Assembly: GCA_029237825.1 (NCBI GenBank)
Contig: JAQZBQ010000018.1
Coordinates: 18,944-82,943 of the forward strand
Length of the DNA: 64,000 nucleotides
Reading direction: 5' to 3'
Origin: Bacteroidota bacterium
GTDB taxonomy: Bacteria > Bacteroidota > Bacteroidia > B-17B0 > Aurantibacillaceae
Shown here: in pieces, positions 25,855 to 34,426 of the stretch
Position numbering within the stretch: position 1 is the first letter of the stretch
Layout of the letters: each line of letters opens with the position of its first letter
Position numbers and translations under genes: made by a program
Notes under the pieces: generated by a model
The model's database searches: none
What the model was told of the DNA's origin: nothing
What the model saw: the letters and a program-made list of their open reading frames with translations, nothing else

Positions 25855-26970
25855 TTAACTTAAGTATAACTCTTCGGTTTTGTTTGTACAAGTACTCATA
25901 TCAAATTGTTTTATCGACACCTTTCCGTTAGCAATCAACGTTTTACAAAGTAAATCGTTTATCATTAATTCGATAATTGCCGATTTAATAGCATTTGCAT
26001 TCTTATGCTTAACAACAATTGCGTTATAATTATTCACTATAAATTCATTTGCTACTCCAGATAAAGTAAAAATTGACGGCACACCCATAGCTAAAGCTTC
26101 AATATACGTTTGTCCAAAGGCTTCAATATCTTGATCGATCGGGACGTGAATAAATATATTAAATAACTTATATAATGCAAAAACATCCTCCTCAAATATA
26201 ATTTCAAAATAAGTATTTTCTGGTAAAGATTTTAATTTCGTTTTGATAACTCCAGAATACTCACCTATGGCATTTGCCAACAACAAAACTGAATTTGGAT
26301 TTACATCTAAAACTTCTTTAAAAGCCTCAATAATATAGGTAACCCCTTTTAAATGCAAATATCGAGATATTACACCAACAACGTATGCGTTTTCCGGAAT
26401 GTTATATCTTTCCCGAAGATGTTCAATTCTTTTTAAAGATATATTCTCAAACTTTTTTAGGTCAAACCCATGGTGAATTAAAACAACTTTTTCATTATCA
26501 ACTCCCTCCAGGTCAATCAAAGTTCTTTTTACGACTTCGCTAATAGCAATAATATGTGTAGCCATTTTATTACACCATAAATCATATTTAACACCATTTG
26601 GGTAATATGTATGCTGAAGTGTACTATGATGACGAGTGTATATTCTCTTTTTTATACTCGCCAGCTTTGCCGCAGTTAATCCTAAAACACAGGCATCAAA
26701 CAAATGACAATGAACAACATCAGGTTTATTTTTCAAAAACAGAATAAATAATCTAGCAAGGACATTTAATGAAGAAAATTTACCTCCATATTTAATTCTA
26801 GTTACTTTATGTTTTTGTATGATCAAATAATTTTCGAACGCTGTTGACTTATTATTTAATAAAATATAATGAATATCTAATTTTTCGTCATTTAAATATT
26901 CAGCAGCCCATTCAAAAGCTAACGCTTTTGAAACATTTGAAAAAACAATAAAAATCTTTTTAGGGTTCAT
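25855..26970 (-). CDS. Family 4 glycosyltransferase
   Basis: About 371 residues with a GT-B fold. The acceptor domain has PDVVHCHLFDACVLGLTAAK and YTRHHSTLQHTYYPN. The donor domain has VGVISRYLHLKGVTYIIEAF, then EAFGQTYIEALAMGVPSIFT, the E-x7-E motif of retaining GT4 enzymes. The ATG at 26970 is chosen. A TTG three codons upstream is a weaker option. It is part of the A+T-rich glycan operon, after the FkbM methyltransferase. Confidence 0.87.
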   Translation of the reverse strand: MNPKKIFIVFSNVSKALAFEWAAEYLNDEKLDIHYILLNNKSTAFENYLIIQKHKVTRIKYGGKFSSLNVLARLFILFLKNKPDVVHCHLFDACVLGLTAAKLASIKKRIYTRHHSTLQHTYYPNGVKYDLWCNKMATHIIAISEVVKRTLIDLEGVDNEKVVLIHHGFDLKKFENISLKRIEHLRERYNIPENAYVVGVISRYLHLKGVTYIIEAFKEVLDVNPNSVLLLANAIGEYSGVIKTKLKSLPENTYFEIIFEEDVFALYKLFNIFIHVPIDQDIEAFGQTYIEALAMGVPSIFTLSGVANEFIVNNYNAIVVKHKNANAIKSAIIELMINDLLCKTLIANGKVSIKQFDMSTCTNKTEELYLS

Positions 26971-26983
26971 GAAAACCAAATAA

Positions 26984-27859
26984 TCATATTAATTTTAAGA
27001 ATCGTGCAGTTGCTTTATCGCATAACAAGAAATTGAAGTGATCGCTTTTAGTAATGTTGTTAACCTGTCGAATCCCATTTGATTCCCCAATATTAAAATA
27101 CAAAAAATTAAGAGGAGCTATAATTTCTTGAATTCTTTTTCCTATTTCATCACTCAAAATTTCTATCAATATAGAAGGTTTATGAGCTAATAAGTGATTT
27201 TTATACCCTTCTAACACTTCTGGTTCATGCGTTTCAACATCAATTTTTATTAAATCAATTTTTGCTATTTTCTCTTGTTCAACAATATGATCTAAAGTAG
27301 TTGTTTCTATTTCAATTATTCGTATATTTTCTGTTTCCGGATTTAAATTTTTATTAACGGTCACAGAATAGGTGTGATCAGCGTCTGTATCATATATATT
27401 TGCCTTCCCAATATAATTTGATGCGGCTATAGGAAGACAATTTATATCAAAATTGTTTAATTGGTTGTTGGCCATAAGTTTTGCAAAGACTCTCTTTACC
27501 GGCTCTAAAGCAAAAACCGTAGCATTTTTGTTAACACTTTTTGCTATTAATGAATATACTCCGGTATTAGAACCGATATCAAAAACCACATCAGCCTTCT
27601 TGCAAAGCTTTATCCAAATATTAAGCGATTCTTTTTCCCATTCACCTGTTAATCCTGACCAGAAAATATCATTTTCAACTTGAAAACCATAATGATTCAT
27701 TTTAAACGAACTTTCTGCATCTACGGGCACTGTAATAATTCCTTTAAAGTGCAAATGTTTGTATATATATGGTTTAGGTTTCCAAAATCGCTTTAAAAAA
27801 GTAAATAATTCTTTCTTAAGGGGAATAATCTCATAAATACGTTTAAAATATATTTTCAT
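26984..27859 (-). CDS. FkbM family methyltransferase
   Basis: 291 residues with SAM motif I VVFDIGSNTGVYS (about 91-103), then FALEPVKRVFAKL and the typical FkbM core DLIKIDVETHEPEVLEGYK, followed by PSILIEILSDE. FkbM enzymes O-methylate sugars or polyketides. In this operon a sugar O-methylation of the surface glycan is likely. A gap of 108 bases (27860-27967) separates it from the upstream glycosyltransferase. The gap is A+T-rich and shows no clear promoter or hairpin. Confidence 0.87.
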   Translation of the reverse strand: MKIYFKRIYEIIPLKKELFTFLKRFWKPKPYIYKHLHFKGIITVPVDAESSFKMNHYGFQVENDIFWSGLTGEWEKESLNIWIKLCKKADVVFDIGSNTGVYSLIAKSVNKNATVFALEPVKRVFAKLMANNQLNNFDINCLPIAASNYIGKANIYDTDADHTYSVTVNKNLNPETENIRIIEIETTTLDHIVEQEKIAKIDLIKIDVETHEPEVLEGYKNHLLAHKPSILIEILSDEIGKRIQEIIAPLNFLYFNIGESNGIRQVNNITKSDHFNFLLCDKATARFLKLI

Positions 27860-27967
27860 ATTTAGTTATTAATATTTTTTAGCCGCTATTGTACTGCTAT
27901 AACTTAGCCTAATACAATCATTCGTTTTTAATGCAAGAAAGGAAGATAGCTTTGACCTAAATATTAG

Positions 27968-29248
27968 TTACATCTTTTTAATTAGATCACAAAATAAATC
28001 ATTTTGATTTTCTCTTGAATAAAAATCAATATTTTCTCTTAAACCACGATATTCTACACTTCCTGTGCTTTTCCATTCTATATACCATTTCTCAAGTATT
28101 GCAGCAAACTCCTCTTCTGAATTTGCAATTTTTCCTGTTCCTGTTCTTAGAATTAAATCGTCAACAATATCATTATTCCCAGGAACCATAAGAATGTTTC
28201 TTCCCGCTCCAAGGTATTCAAATATTTTTGCAGTATAATAATCCTTATATCCTTTATAGCAAGGAAATAATAATATATTTGCGGCGAGTGTCATTTCTAC
28301 CGACTCGTCCATACTTACCCGATCCGAAATATATACGAACTTATCAGGAAGAGCAGCCTTTACTTTTCGTGAACTTTCCGGAACAGAATTAAGCCCTATG
28401 AAATTTACCCTTACTAATTCAGGATCCTTACCATTTAAAAACAGATTTAATCCTTTAAGCATCATTGTTATATCCTGAATTGGATGTACAGTTCCCATTA
28501 GAGAGATATTAAAATATGAATTTGTCGCTTTTACGGGGGTTGTTGTGTATTTTTCTTTCTCAAATCCGTTGGTAATGATCCTAACAGGTTTTTCAGTGAC
28601 TTTTTCAATAAGATCAGCTATTGAAGGTGTAACTGTTATTATGAATGAAACTTTACTTAACCATTTTTGCAAGTACCATAGTTTCATCGAATTGTAAAAC
28701 TTTTCTTTCCTGCATGGATTATAATTTTCTGAAAGCATCAGATTATTCCATGAGTCCTGAAAATCAACTATGAATGGAATTTTAAATTCTTTATTAACGG
28801 CTACAGCAAGTTTTAATATATTTAACGGGGGTGAAGTAACAATAATAACTTTATATTTTTCGTTTTGAAGATGTTTAAAAAGGTATTCTTTAAAACAAGC
28901 ATACGCGTCTACCTCTGGCTGGAAATTACCGGTAATGGTTAAAAATAAATGTATCAATTTATTAAAACCTAATAGCCTCATCCATTTTTTTTCACTAAGC
29001 ATTAAATACTTATTCTTTCGGTAGGGTAAATAGATCGTTTTTGAATTGTTTTCGTTAACAATTTTTATATCCCAATCTAATTCTTTTTGATAATCAGTCC
29101 ATACATTTTCATTCCCTTCCCATTGACGTGTAATAGTAGTTGTTTTAAAATTATGCTTCTGGAAATCTTTTGCCCATGATGACGGCCTGTAAGCGGCTAC
29201 ACCTCTGCAAGGAGCATAATAATAAGCAAGTATTAAAATGTTTTCCAT
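27968..29248 (-). CDS. Glycosyltransferase, GT-B fold (GT4-like)
   Basis: 426 residues. It begins ILILAYYYAPCRGVAAYRPS, the usual N-terminus of polysaccharide-locus GT4-like enzymes, with VIIVTSPPLNILKLAVAV and IPFIVDFQDSWNNLML in the acceptor domain. The donor domain has ISLMGTVHPIQDITMMLKGL and AKIFEYLGAGRNILMVPGNN. The sugar specificity cannot be read from sequence. It is 3 bases from the upstream GT61 gene. Confidence 0.83.
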   Translation of the reverse strand: MENILILAYYYAPCRGVAAYRPSSWAKDFQKHNFKTTTITRQWEGNENVWTDYQKELDWDIKIVNENNSKTIYLPYRKNKYLMLSEKKWMRLLGFNKLIHLFLTITGNFQPEVDAYACFKEYLFKHLQNEKYKVIIVTSPPLNILKLAVAVNKEFKIPFIVDFQDSWNNLMLSENYNPCRKEKFYNSMKLWYLQKWLSKVSFIITVTPSIADLIEKVTEKPVRIITNGFEKEKYTTTPVKATNSYFNISLMGTVHPIQDITMMLKGLNLFLNGKDPELVRVNFIGLNSVPESSRKVKAALPDKFVYISDRVSMDESVEMTLAANILLFPCYKGYKDYYTAKIFEYLGAGRNILMVPGNNDIVDDLILRTGTGKIANSEEEFAAILEKWYIEWKSTGSVEYRGLRENIDFYSRENQNDLFCDLIKKM

Positions 29249-29251
29249 TTC

Positions 29252-30322
29252 TTACTTATCAATTGAATCCAAAACTCCCTGAATTACTTTTATATCGACC
29301 GTGATATTATTATATGCGGGGCCGAGTTTCCCAGTGCCTTCACAGTTGATGTGAGTGTAATTCATATTCGCCGCAGCCGCCAGCGGAAGGCAAAAATAGT
29401 CATGGTGATGATAACTGGCAAGATTAATAATATGAGTCCCCGGCCGCATAAATAGCGCATTAGCCAACCCGGAGCCATGGCTACTGATTACTATACTTGC
29501 ATTATTCAACACTTGAACCTGCTCATCAAATGAGATGTCTTCAAGAAATATTTTTACGAATCCACGTTGAATCAAAATCTTTTCAAATTCAAGTTCATTT
29601 ATAATTTTCATATGCCGTGCTTTTCCGCGGCTTATATAAACCTTACCAATATCATATCCAAACTGATTTGTTATTAATGGATTTTTACTTTTAAACCATT
29701 GTGTCATTTCTCTCATGACTGAATAATTAATGTTTAATTCAGTTGTTTTTATATACTGTGAGTCAAGAGATAAAGTTTGATTAATATAATAATTAGGGAA
29801 GGAAGTAAAGTAAACGGTTTCACACCGGATTAATTCATCATCTTCAATAAAAACGATGTCCTTGAAATTAAATTTGGTTAACATCTCAAGATGAAATCCT
29901 AAAAGATCCTTGTGTATTACAAGGCGCTTGCCTGATAGCTCATCTTTTATTAAAAACAGTCTGGGAATTATTTCAGTTAACCAATGACCGTAACTGTGGT
30001 ACCACGAATGATTTATCACTACACAATCACCCTCTATCATTCTGACTTTATTCCTTAATATTTTTTTACAGAAAGAAAGAAAAACCGCAGTTCTTTTTTT
30101 AGTAGAACATTTATAAACAGATTCTCTATATACAATCCCGTTTTTGAAAACCGGCCCATAAGGTGAAACATAAGCATTAGATAAACAGAATAAAAAGATT
30201 GGAGGTTGTTTTTTTTCCTTCAATTCAATTAACTTTAAAACAGGGGCTTCAATGTTACTAAAAAAAGGATTGACGATTGCTTCGTTAGTTGTTGCCGGAT
30301 ATATTTTTACTTTTTTAATCAC
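29252..30322 (-). CDS. Family 61 glycosyltransferase (DUF563)
   Basis: 356 residues with the GT61 pattern. NHSWYHSYGHWLTEIIPRLF lies near residue 110, VYISRGKARHMKIINE marks the C-terminal domain, and ISSHGSGLANALFMRPG followed by HIINL is the donor-site region. The family includes plant xylosyltransferases and bacterial polysaccharide enzymes. The start codon is GTG at 30322; no in-frame ATG lies near it. It belongs to the A+T-rich operon, between the aminotransferase and the GT4 gene. Confidence 0.8.
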   Translation of the reverse strand: MIKKVKIYPATTNEAIVNPFFSNIEAPVLKLIELKEKKQPPIFLFCLSNAYVSPYGPVFKNGIVYRESVYKCSTKKRTAVFLSFCKKILRNKVRMIEGDCVVINHSWYHSYGHWLTEIIPRLFLIKDELSGKRLVIHKDLLGFHLEMLTKFNFKDIVFIEDDELIRCETVYFTSFPNYYINQTLSLDSQYIKTTELNINYSVMREMTQWFKSKNPLITNQFGYDIGKVYISRGKARHMKIINELEFEKILIQRGFVKIFLEDISFDEQVQVLNNASIVISSHGSGLANALFMRPGTHIINLASYHHHDYFCLPLAAAANMNYTHINCEGTGKLGPAYNNITVDIKVIQGVLDSIDK

Positions 30323-30345
30323 TGTTTTGTTTTTACAATGTGATT

Positions 30346-31458
30346 TTAAGAATTAAAAAATTGTTTAATTGTTAAACAGATAAACTCAATTTCTTCTTCT
30401 TTTAATCCGGGATATAATGGCAAACTTAAACAAGTTCCTGCAATTTCTTCAGCAATAGGAAAATCTCCTTTTTCATATCCTAAATCACTAAATGCTTCTT
30501 GTAAATGTGGTGGAACGGGATAGTGAATTACTGTACCGATTCCTCTCTCAGTTAAATAAGCTTGGAGTTCATCTCTTTTTTGAGTTCTAATAACATAAAG
30601 ATGATAAACAGAAGTAGACTTTGTGGCAATTTTTGGTAAAATTATTTCACGGTTGTTGTTTAGCAAATTATTGTACTGGTCGGCTATCTTATTTCGTTCC
30701 TTATTCCACTTTTCCAAATGCTTTAATTTAACAGACAAAAAGGCAGCCTGTAATTCATCCAACCTTGAGTTATATCCCTTTACTTGATTAAAGTATTTCT
30801 TCTCTGATCCATAATTCCTCAAGCGTTTTCCTTTTTCAAATAATGCTTTATCGTTTGTTGTTATTACCCCTGCATCACCCAAAGCCCCAAGATTTTTTCC
30901 CGGATAAAAGCTTGTTCCATTTATATTTCCGAAGCTACCTGTCAGTTTTCCATTATAAGTTGCTCCCTGTGCTTGTGCATTATCCTCTATAACAAATAAT
31001 TTATGTTTGTTGGCAATAAACATAATCGATTCCATTTCACAGGCTTGCCCATAAAGATGTACTGGCATTATAGCTTTTGTATTTGAAGTAATTGCATTTT
31101 CGATTAAGGCCGGATCAATATTATAAGTAGTGATACAGGGTTCAACTAAAACCGGTTTTGCTCCAACAGCCGAAATTGCAAGTAAAGAAGCTATAAATGT
31201 ATTTGAGGGCACAATTACTTCATGTCCATTTCCTATCTCTAAAGCTCTTAAAGAAATAATTAACGCATCAAGGCCGTTTCCAACCCCTATACAATAATTC
31301 GTTTTGTTAAAATCTGCGTAAAATTTTTCAAAAATTTTGACTTTATCTCCAAGTATAAAGTAATTACTTTCATAAACACTTTCAAACGCTTCATAAATTC
31401 CAAGTTTGGTTTCTTCGTGCATTTTCGAAAAAGAGAGAAAAGGAATTTGCTTAATCAT
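30346..31458 (-). CDS. fdtB: dTDP-3-amino-3,6-dideoxyhexose aminotransferase (FdtB/QdtB type)
   Basis: A DegT/DnrJ/EryC1-family PLP enzyme of 370 residues. The PLP lysine is K188 in [16 protein letters not shown], the cofactor-ring Asp lies in [11 protein letters not shown], and the substrate region [18 protein letters not shown] is near 59-76. The [15 protein letters not shown] form is typical of FdtB/QdtB and DesV-like enzymes acting at C3 of dTDP-3-oxo-6-deoxyhexoses. Its start overlaps the end of the hexapeptide acyltransferase gene by 8 bases. With that gene and the FdtA isomerase it forms the full set for dTDP-Fuc3NAc or dTDP-Qui3NAc; which one cannot be told here. Confidence 0.83.
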   Translation of the reverse strand: MIKQIPFLSFSKMHEETKLGIYEAFESVYESNYFILGDKVKIFEKFYADFNKTNYCIGVGNGLDALIISLRALEIGNGHEVIVPSNTFIASLLAISAVGAKPVLVEPCITTYNIDPALIENAITSNTKAIMPVHLYGQACEMESIMFIANKHKLFVIEDNAQAQGATYNGKLTGSFGNINGTSFYPGKNLGALGDAGVITTNDKALFEKGKRLRNYGSEKKYFNQVKGYNSRLDELQAAFLSVKLKHLEKWNKERNKIADQYNNLLNNNREIILPKIATKSTSVYHLYVIRTQKRDELQAYLTERGIGTVIHYPVPPHLQEAFSDLGYEKGDFPIAEEIAGTCLSLPLYPGLKEEEIEFICLTIKQFFNS

Positions 31459-32011
31459 GTTTTATAAGTCCATTAGCAGTTTCTTTATATACTATTCCTT
31501 TGGAGGAAATCCAGTCCCCAGCTTCATTTTTCTTCAGTTTGTTTCCTTCTTCATCAATCCATCCATGTTGTTTTGCAGGATTACCATATACAAGTGCATA
31601 GCTCTTAACATTACGCGTAATAACGGAACCAATACCTGTCATTGCATATTGACCTATTTCAACTCCTGCCAAAATTGTAGAATTTGCACCAATACTAGCG
31701 CCTTTCCGAATAGTTATTTTCTTAAGATCAAATTTTTGTTTACTTCGAGGGTGAATATCATTGGTAAATACTACGCTTGGCCCTATAAAAACATTATCTT
31801 CAACTATCACTCCAGTCCATATATGAACTCCAGATTTTACAGTAACATTATTTCCAATAAAAACTCCGCTTTCAATCAAACAATGATCACATATATTGCA
31901 ATTATGTCCAATCTTCACATCTTTAAATATGTGAACAAAAGCCCAAATTCTCGTATCTTCTCCAATATTCGCACTCTCGATAATTGAATTTTGGTGTAAA
32001 AAAGGTTTCAT
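31451..32011 (-). CDS. fdtC: Hexapeptide-repeat sugar N-acyltransferase (FdtC/QdtC type)
   Basis: 186 residues, nearly all left-handed beta-helix hexapeptide repeats: [60 protein letters not shown]. The catalytic-type histidine is in [13 protein letters not shown]. These repeats match WbbJ-like acetyltransferases that act on dTDP-3-amino-3,6-dideoxyhexoses when placed beside FdtA and FdtB homologues. It lies 2 bases from the isomerase gene upstream and overlaps the aminotransferase downstream. A 193-codon frame on the opposite strand is a shadow of its repeat structure. Confidence 0.83.
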   Translation of the reverse strand: MKPFLHQNSIIESANIGEDTRIWAFVHIFKDVKIGHNCNICDHCLIESGVFIGNNVTVKSGVHIWTGVIVEDNVFIGPSVVFTNDIHPRSKQKFDLKKITIRKGASIGANSTILAGVEIGQYAMTGIGSVITRNVKSYALVYGNPAKQHGWIDEEGNKLKKNEAGDWISSKGIVYKETANGLIKHD

Positions 32012-32013
32012 TA

Positions 32014-32421
32014 CTAAATAGCGTTTTTAAATTCAGAATAATCCCGTATATAGTCGTCTTTATCGTACTTTAACGATGCTAAACATAACAGAACAGTATT
32101 TGGGGCGAACTGGATGGTGCGCCAATAACCTTTTGGAATGTACAGCCCCTTACTTGGATGGTCAAGCGTAAAGTTTAAAAATTTTCCATCTTTTGATTCC
32201 AAAACAAATTCTAATTTCCCTGCAACAGCAACAATAAATTGTTCTAACTCTTTATGAGCGTGGCTACCTCTTTCAATATCCTTGGGAGTTAAATATGTCC
32301 AATATGCTCTTTTTATCTCAAAAGGAACAATTGAAGGGAATTCCACTACAGTTAAAAAACCGATCTGATCTGAACCAATAGCCTCGAGATCTATTAAATA
32401 TGGGGTAATCGTATTTGTCAC
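32014..32421 (-). CDS. fdtA: dTDP-4-oxo-6-deoxyhexose 3,4-ketoisomerase (FdtA/QdtA, WxcM-like cupin)
   Basis: A small cupin of 135 residues that shifts the keto group of dTDP-4-oxo-6-deoxyglucose from C4 to C3. Family marks are IKRAYWTYLTPKDIERGSHA with H54 and H56 (GSHAHKELEQ), FIVAVAGKLEFVL, and GLYIPKGYWRTIQFAPNTVL. Length is normal. The start codon is GTG; no ATG lies near. A -7 promoter element stands 45 bases upstream (32466-32473), so this may be the first gene of the main operon. RmlA and RmlB, which make the dTDP-sugar substrate, are not in the window. Confidence 0.83.
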   Translation of the reverse strand: MTNTITPYLIDLEAIGSDQIGFLTVVEFPSIVPFEIKRAYWTYLTPKDIERGSHAHKELEQFIVAVAGKLEFVLESKDGKFLNFTLDHPSKGLYIPKGYWRTIQFAPNTVLLCLASLKYDKDDYIRDYSEFKNAI

Positions 32422-32465
32422 ACTATTATTTATAAGGATTCAAGCAATAAAACCGTAAGAAGAAA

Positions 32466-32473
32466 CAAAGGTA
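32466..32473 (-). promoter_or_regulatory. Putative -7 element before the fdtA operon
   Basis: On the minus strand TACCTTTG matches TAnnTTTG. No TTTG is found 19-21 bp upstream, so support is partial. It lies in the 95-base gap between the flippase and fdtA genes, the most likely place for an operon promoter. Confidence 0.35.
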
Positions 32474-32516
32474 AAAAAAAATGCATAACAGTTTCTTATT
32501 TATCCGTGTTAACAAA

Positions 32517-34265
32517 TTAATCTAGTTTAATTTCACCGTTTTCTAACTTATAAACTGCATCGCAGTATTTTAAGGTTTGTATTCTGTGGGCAACAATAAT
32601 TACTGTAAATTCCTTATTTGAAATATTATTTATTGCCTCGGTTAACATTTCCTCTGTTTCTGAATCAAGAGAACTTGTAGCTTCATCAAATATTAAAATT
32701 TTACCCCCATGATAAAGCGCCCTAGCAATCCCAATTCGCTGTCTCTGCCCTCCTGAAATTTTTATACCTTTTTCACCAATTTGAGTTTGTTGTCCTTCGG
32801 GTAATTCATTAATAAAATTCTCTAATTGCGACTGCTTAATTACGTAATTCAATAAATCTATATTTATCTTATTCGTATTAATTCCAAAAGCAATGTTTTC
32901 CATAATAGAGCCGTCTAATAAAGTAATGTTTTGAGGAACATAACTTATCAACTGATACCAGGCACCCAACATATATTTTTCAATTTTTGTCCCGTCAATA
33001 TATATTCCTCCACTTTTTTCCTCATATAACCTCAATAAAATATTTAGTAGCGTGCTTTTGCCCGCTCCTGAAGAACCAATGATTCCTATCGTTTGCCCTT
33101 TGTTAATTACGAGATTCAAATTGTTCAGAATATTACCTTTCTGATTATTAAAGCTAAAAGATAACTCCCTAATTTCTAATTTTTCTTTGAATTCAATAGG
33201 GTCTGAAAATTCTACACTTTCTCTATTTATAACTTCTTCAGTCGTTATTTCAAAATGTTGAAATATATAAGAACTTGATTTAATATAATTTGAAGAGAGA
33301 ATGATTTTATTCAAAGAGGGTATTATTCTAAATGCTGCGATTGCAAATATGATTAAAAACTGTGCAAGTGCTGTTAGATCTTTATTTAATATATAACCTG
33401 AAATAAAAATGGAGAATATGGCTAATACGGCAACAGTCTCAACAAACTTTGGTGAAAAGGAATTCATCAAGTAAGTCTCAGACATTGATTTACTATATTT
33501 GTCAATTATTTTTTTAAACATAGGTTTAAAATAGTTTTTTTTATCAAATACAGTAATTTCCCTGAACGCTTCCATAGATTGAAGTCCGATTTTAAACATA
33601 CTAGCGCTTTCCTCATCGCGTGAAGACGATATATTTTTCAATTTTTTTTTATAAAACTTATTGTAAATTAATAAAAAAGGGGCTGTGAAAAGAACGAGAG
33701 AAAAGAATAATAAAGGGTCATAAAGGGCAATCGTTCCAATTATCAAAGTTATAATAAACATCTCATTTACTAAAGCTATAAAGGGCAAAACACAATAGTT
33801 AATCAATTCAAATGGTATCTGAGTGAAGTTTCTTAACAATAATGCTGTGTTACTATCTGCATGAAAACTATAAGGCTTGCCTAAATAAGAATTATATTTT
33901 TCTAAGGATAGACGGCTTGCCAACTTATAAGCAATTGTTATTTGTTTTTTCGAAATCAGATAAATAAGAAAATTCTTTAAAACAAATAATAAAGTAACAG
34001 AACAAAATAAAAATAATACTAAACTTATATTACTATTAAAATGAAGTGCCTCATAAATACGATTAAGATATTTATTCGTTTGAATAAGAGAAGGATCTAA
34101 GATTACTTTTATTAAAGGAAATAATACAAAAAGTCCAAATATTTCAAAAATTGAAGAAATTAAATAAATAGGTATAAGTCGGAAAATGGCTTGAATTACA
34201 TAATGAGGTAATTTCCATTTAATATTTCTATATACTTCAAATAAAAAAAAACGATTACTACTCAT
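32517..34265 (-). CDS. ABC transporter, lipid-linked glycan flippase (MsbA/PglK type)
   Basis: About 582 residues. An N-terminal membrane domain with about six helices (for example YLISSIFEIFGLFVLFPLI and LVLFLFCSVTLLFVLKNFLI) is fused to an ATPase domain. That domain has Walker A GSSGAGKSTLLN (near 395), signature ISGGQRQRIGIA (near 503) and Walker B ILIFDEATSSLD (near 520). A half-transporter of this kind in a glycan locus probably flips a lipid-linked oligosaccharide, as PglK/WlaB does; a wzx-type flippase is absent here. The ATG at 34265 is chosen over a TTG at 34310. It is transcribed toward the fdt operon. Confidence 0.87.
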   Translation of the reverse strand: MSSNRFFLFEVYRNIKWKLPHYVIQAIFRLIPIYLISSIFEIFGLFVLFPLIKVILDPSLIQTNKYLNRIYEALHFNSNISLVLFLFCSVTLLFVLKNFLIYLISKKQITIAYKLASRLSLEKYNSYLGKPYSFHADSNTALLLRNFTQIPFELINYCVLPFIALVNEMFIITLIIGTIALYDPLLFFSLVLFTAPFLLIYNKFYKKKLKNISSSRDEESASMFKIGLQSMEAFREITVFDKKNYFKPMFKKIIDKYSKSMSETYLMNSFSPKFVETVAVLAIFSIFISGYILNKDLTALAQFLIIFAIAAFRIIPSLNKIILSSNYIKSSSYIFQHFEITTEEVINRESVEFSDPIEFKEKLEIRELSFSFNNQKGNILNNLNLVINKGQTIGIIGSSGAGKSTLLNILLRLYEEKSGGIYIDGTKIEKYMLGAWYQLISYVPQNITLLDGSIMENIAFGINTNKINIDLLNYVIKQSQLENFINELPEGQQTQIGEKGIKISGGQRQRIGIARALYHGGKILIFDEATSSLDSETEEMLTEAINNISNKEFTVIIVAHRIQTLKYCDAVYKLENGEIKLD

Positions 34266-34426
34266 AAAATTCCAAAAGATCTTTTTAATTAGATGCTTAA
34301 AATTGTACAATACTGAAAATTTAAATTTAATTAATATTCTTATTACACACTCAATACAAATTAGAATTTAATTCGTAACTTTAATAGCTAAAGTGATTTA
34401 TTTTCTTAAGTATGTAATTCAATCAA

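Noticed and set aside
31406..31987. 193-codon plus-strand frame opposite the fdtC gene
   Set aside because: It mirrors the hexapeptide-repeat gene on the other strand; its product is rich in S, F, N, Y and C and has no domain pattern.
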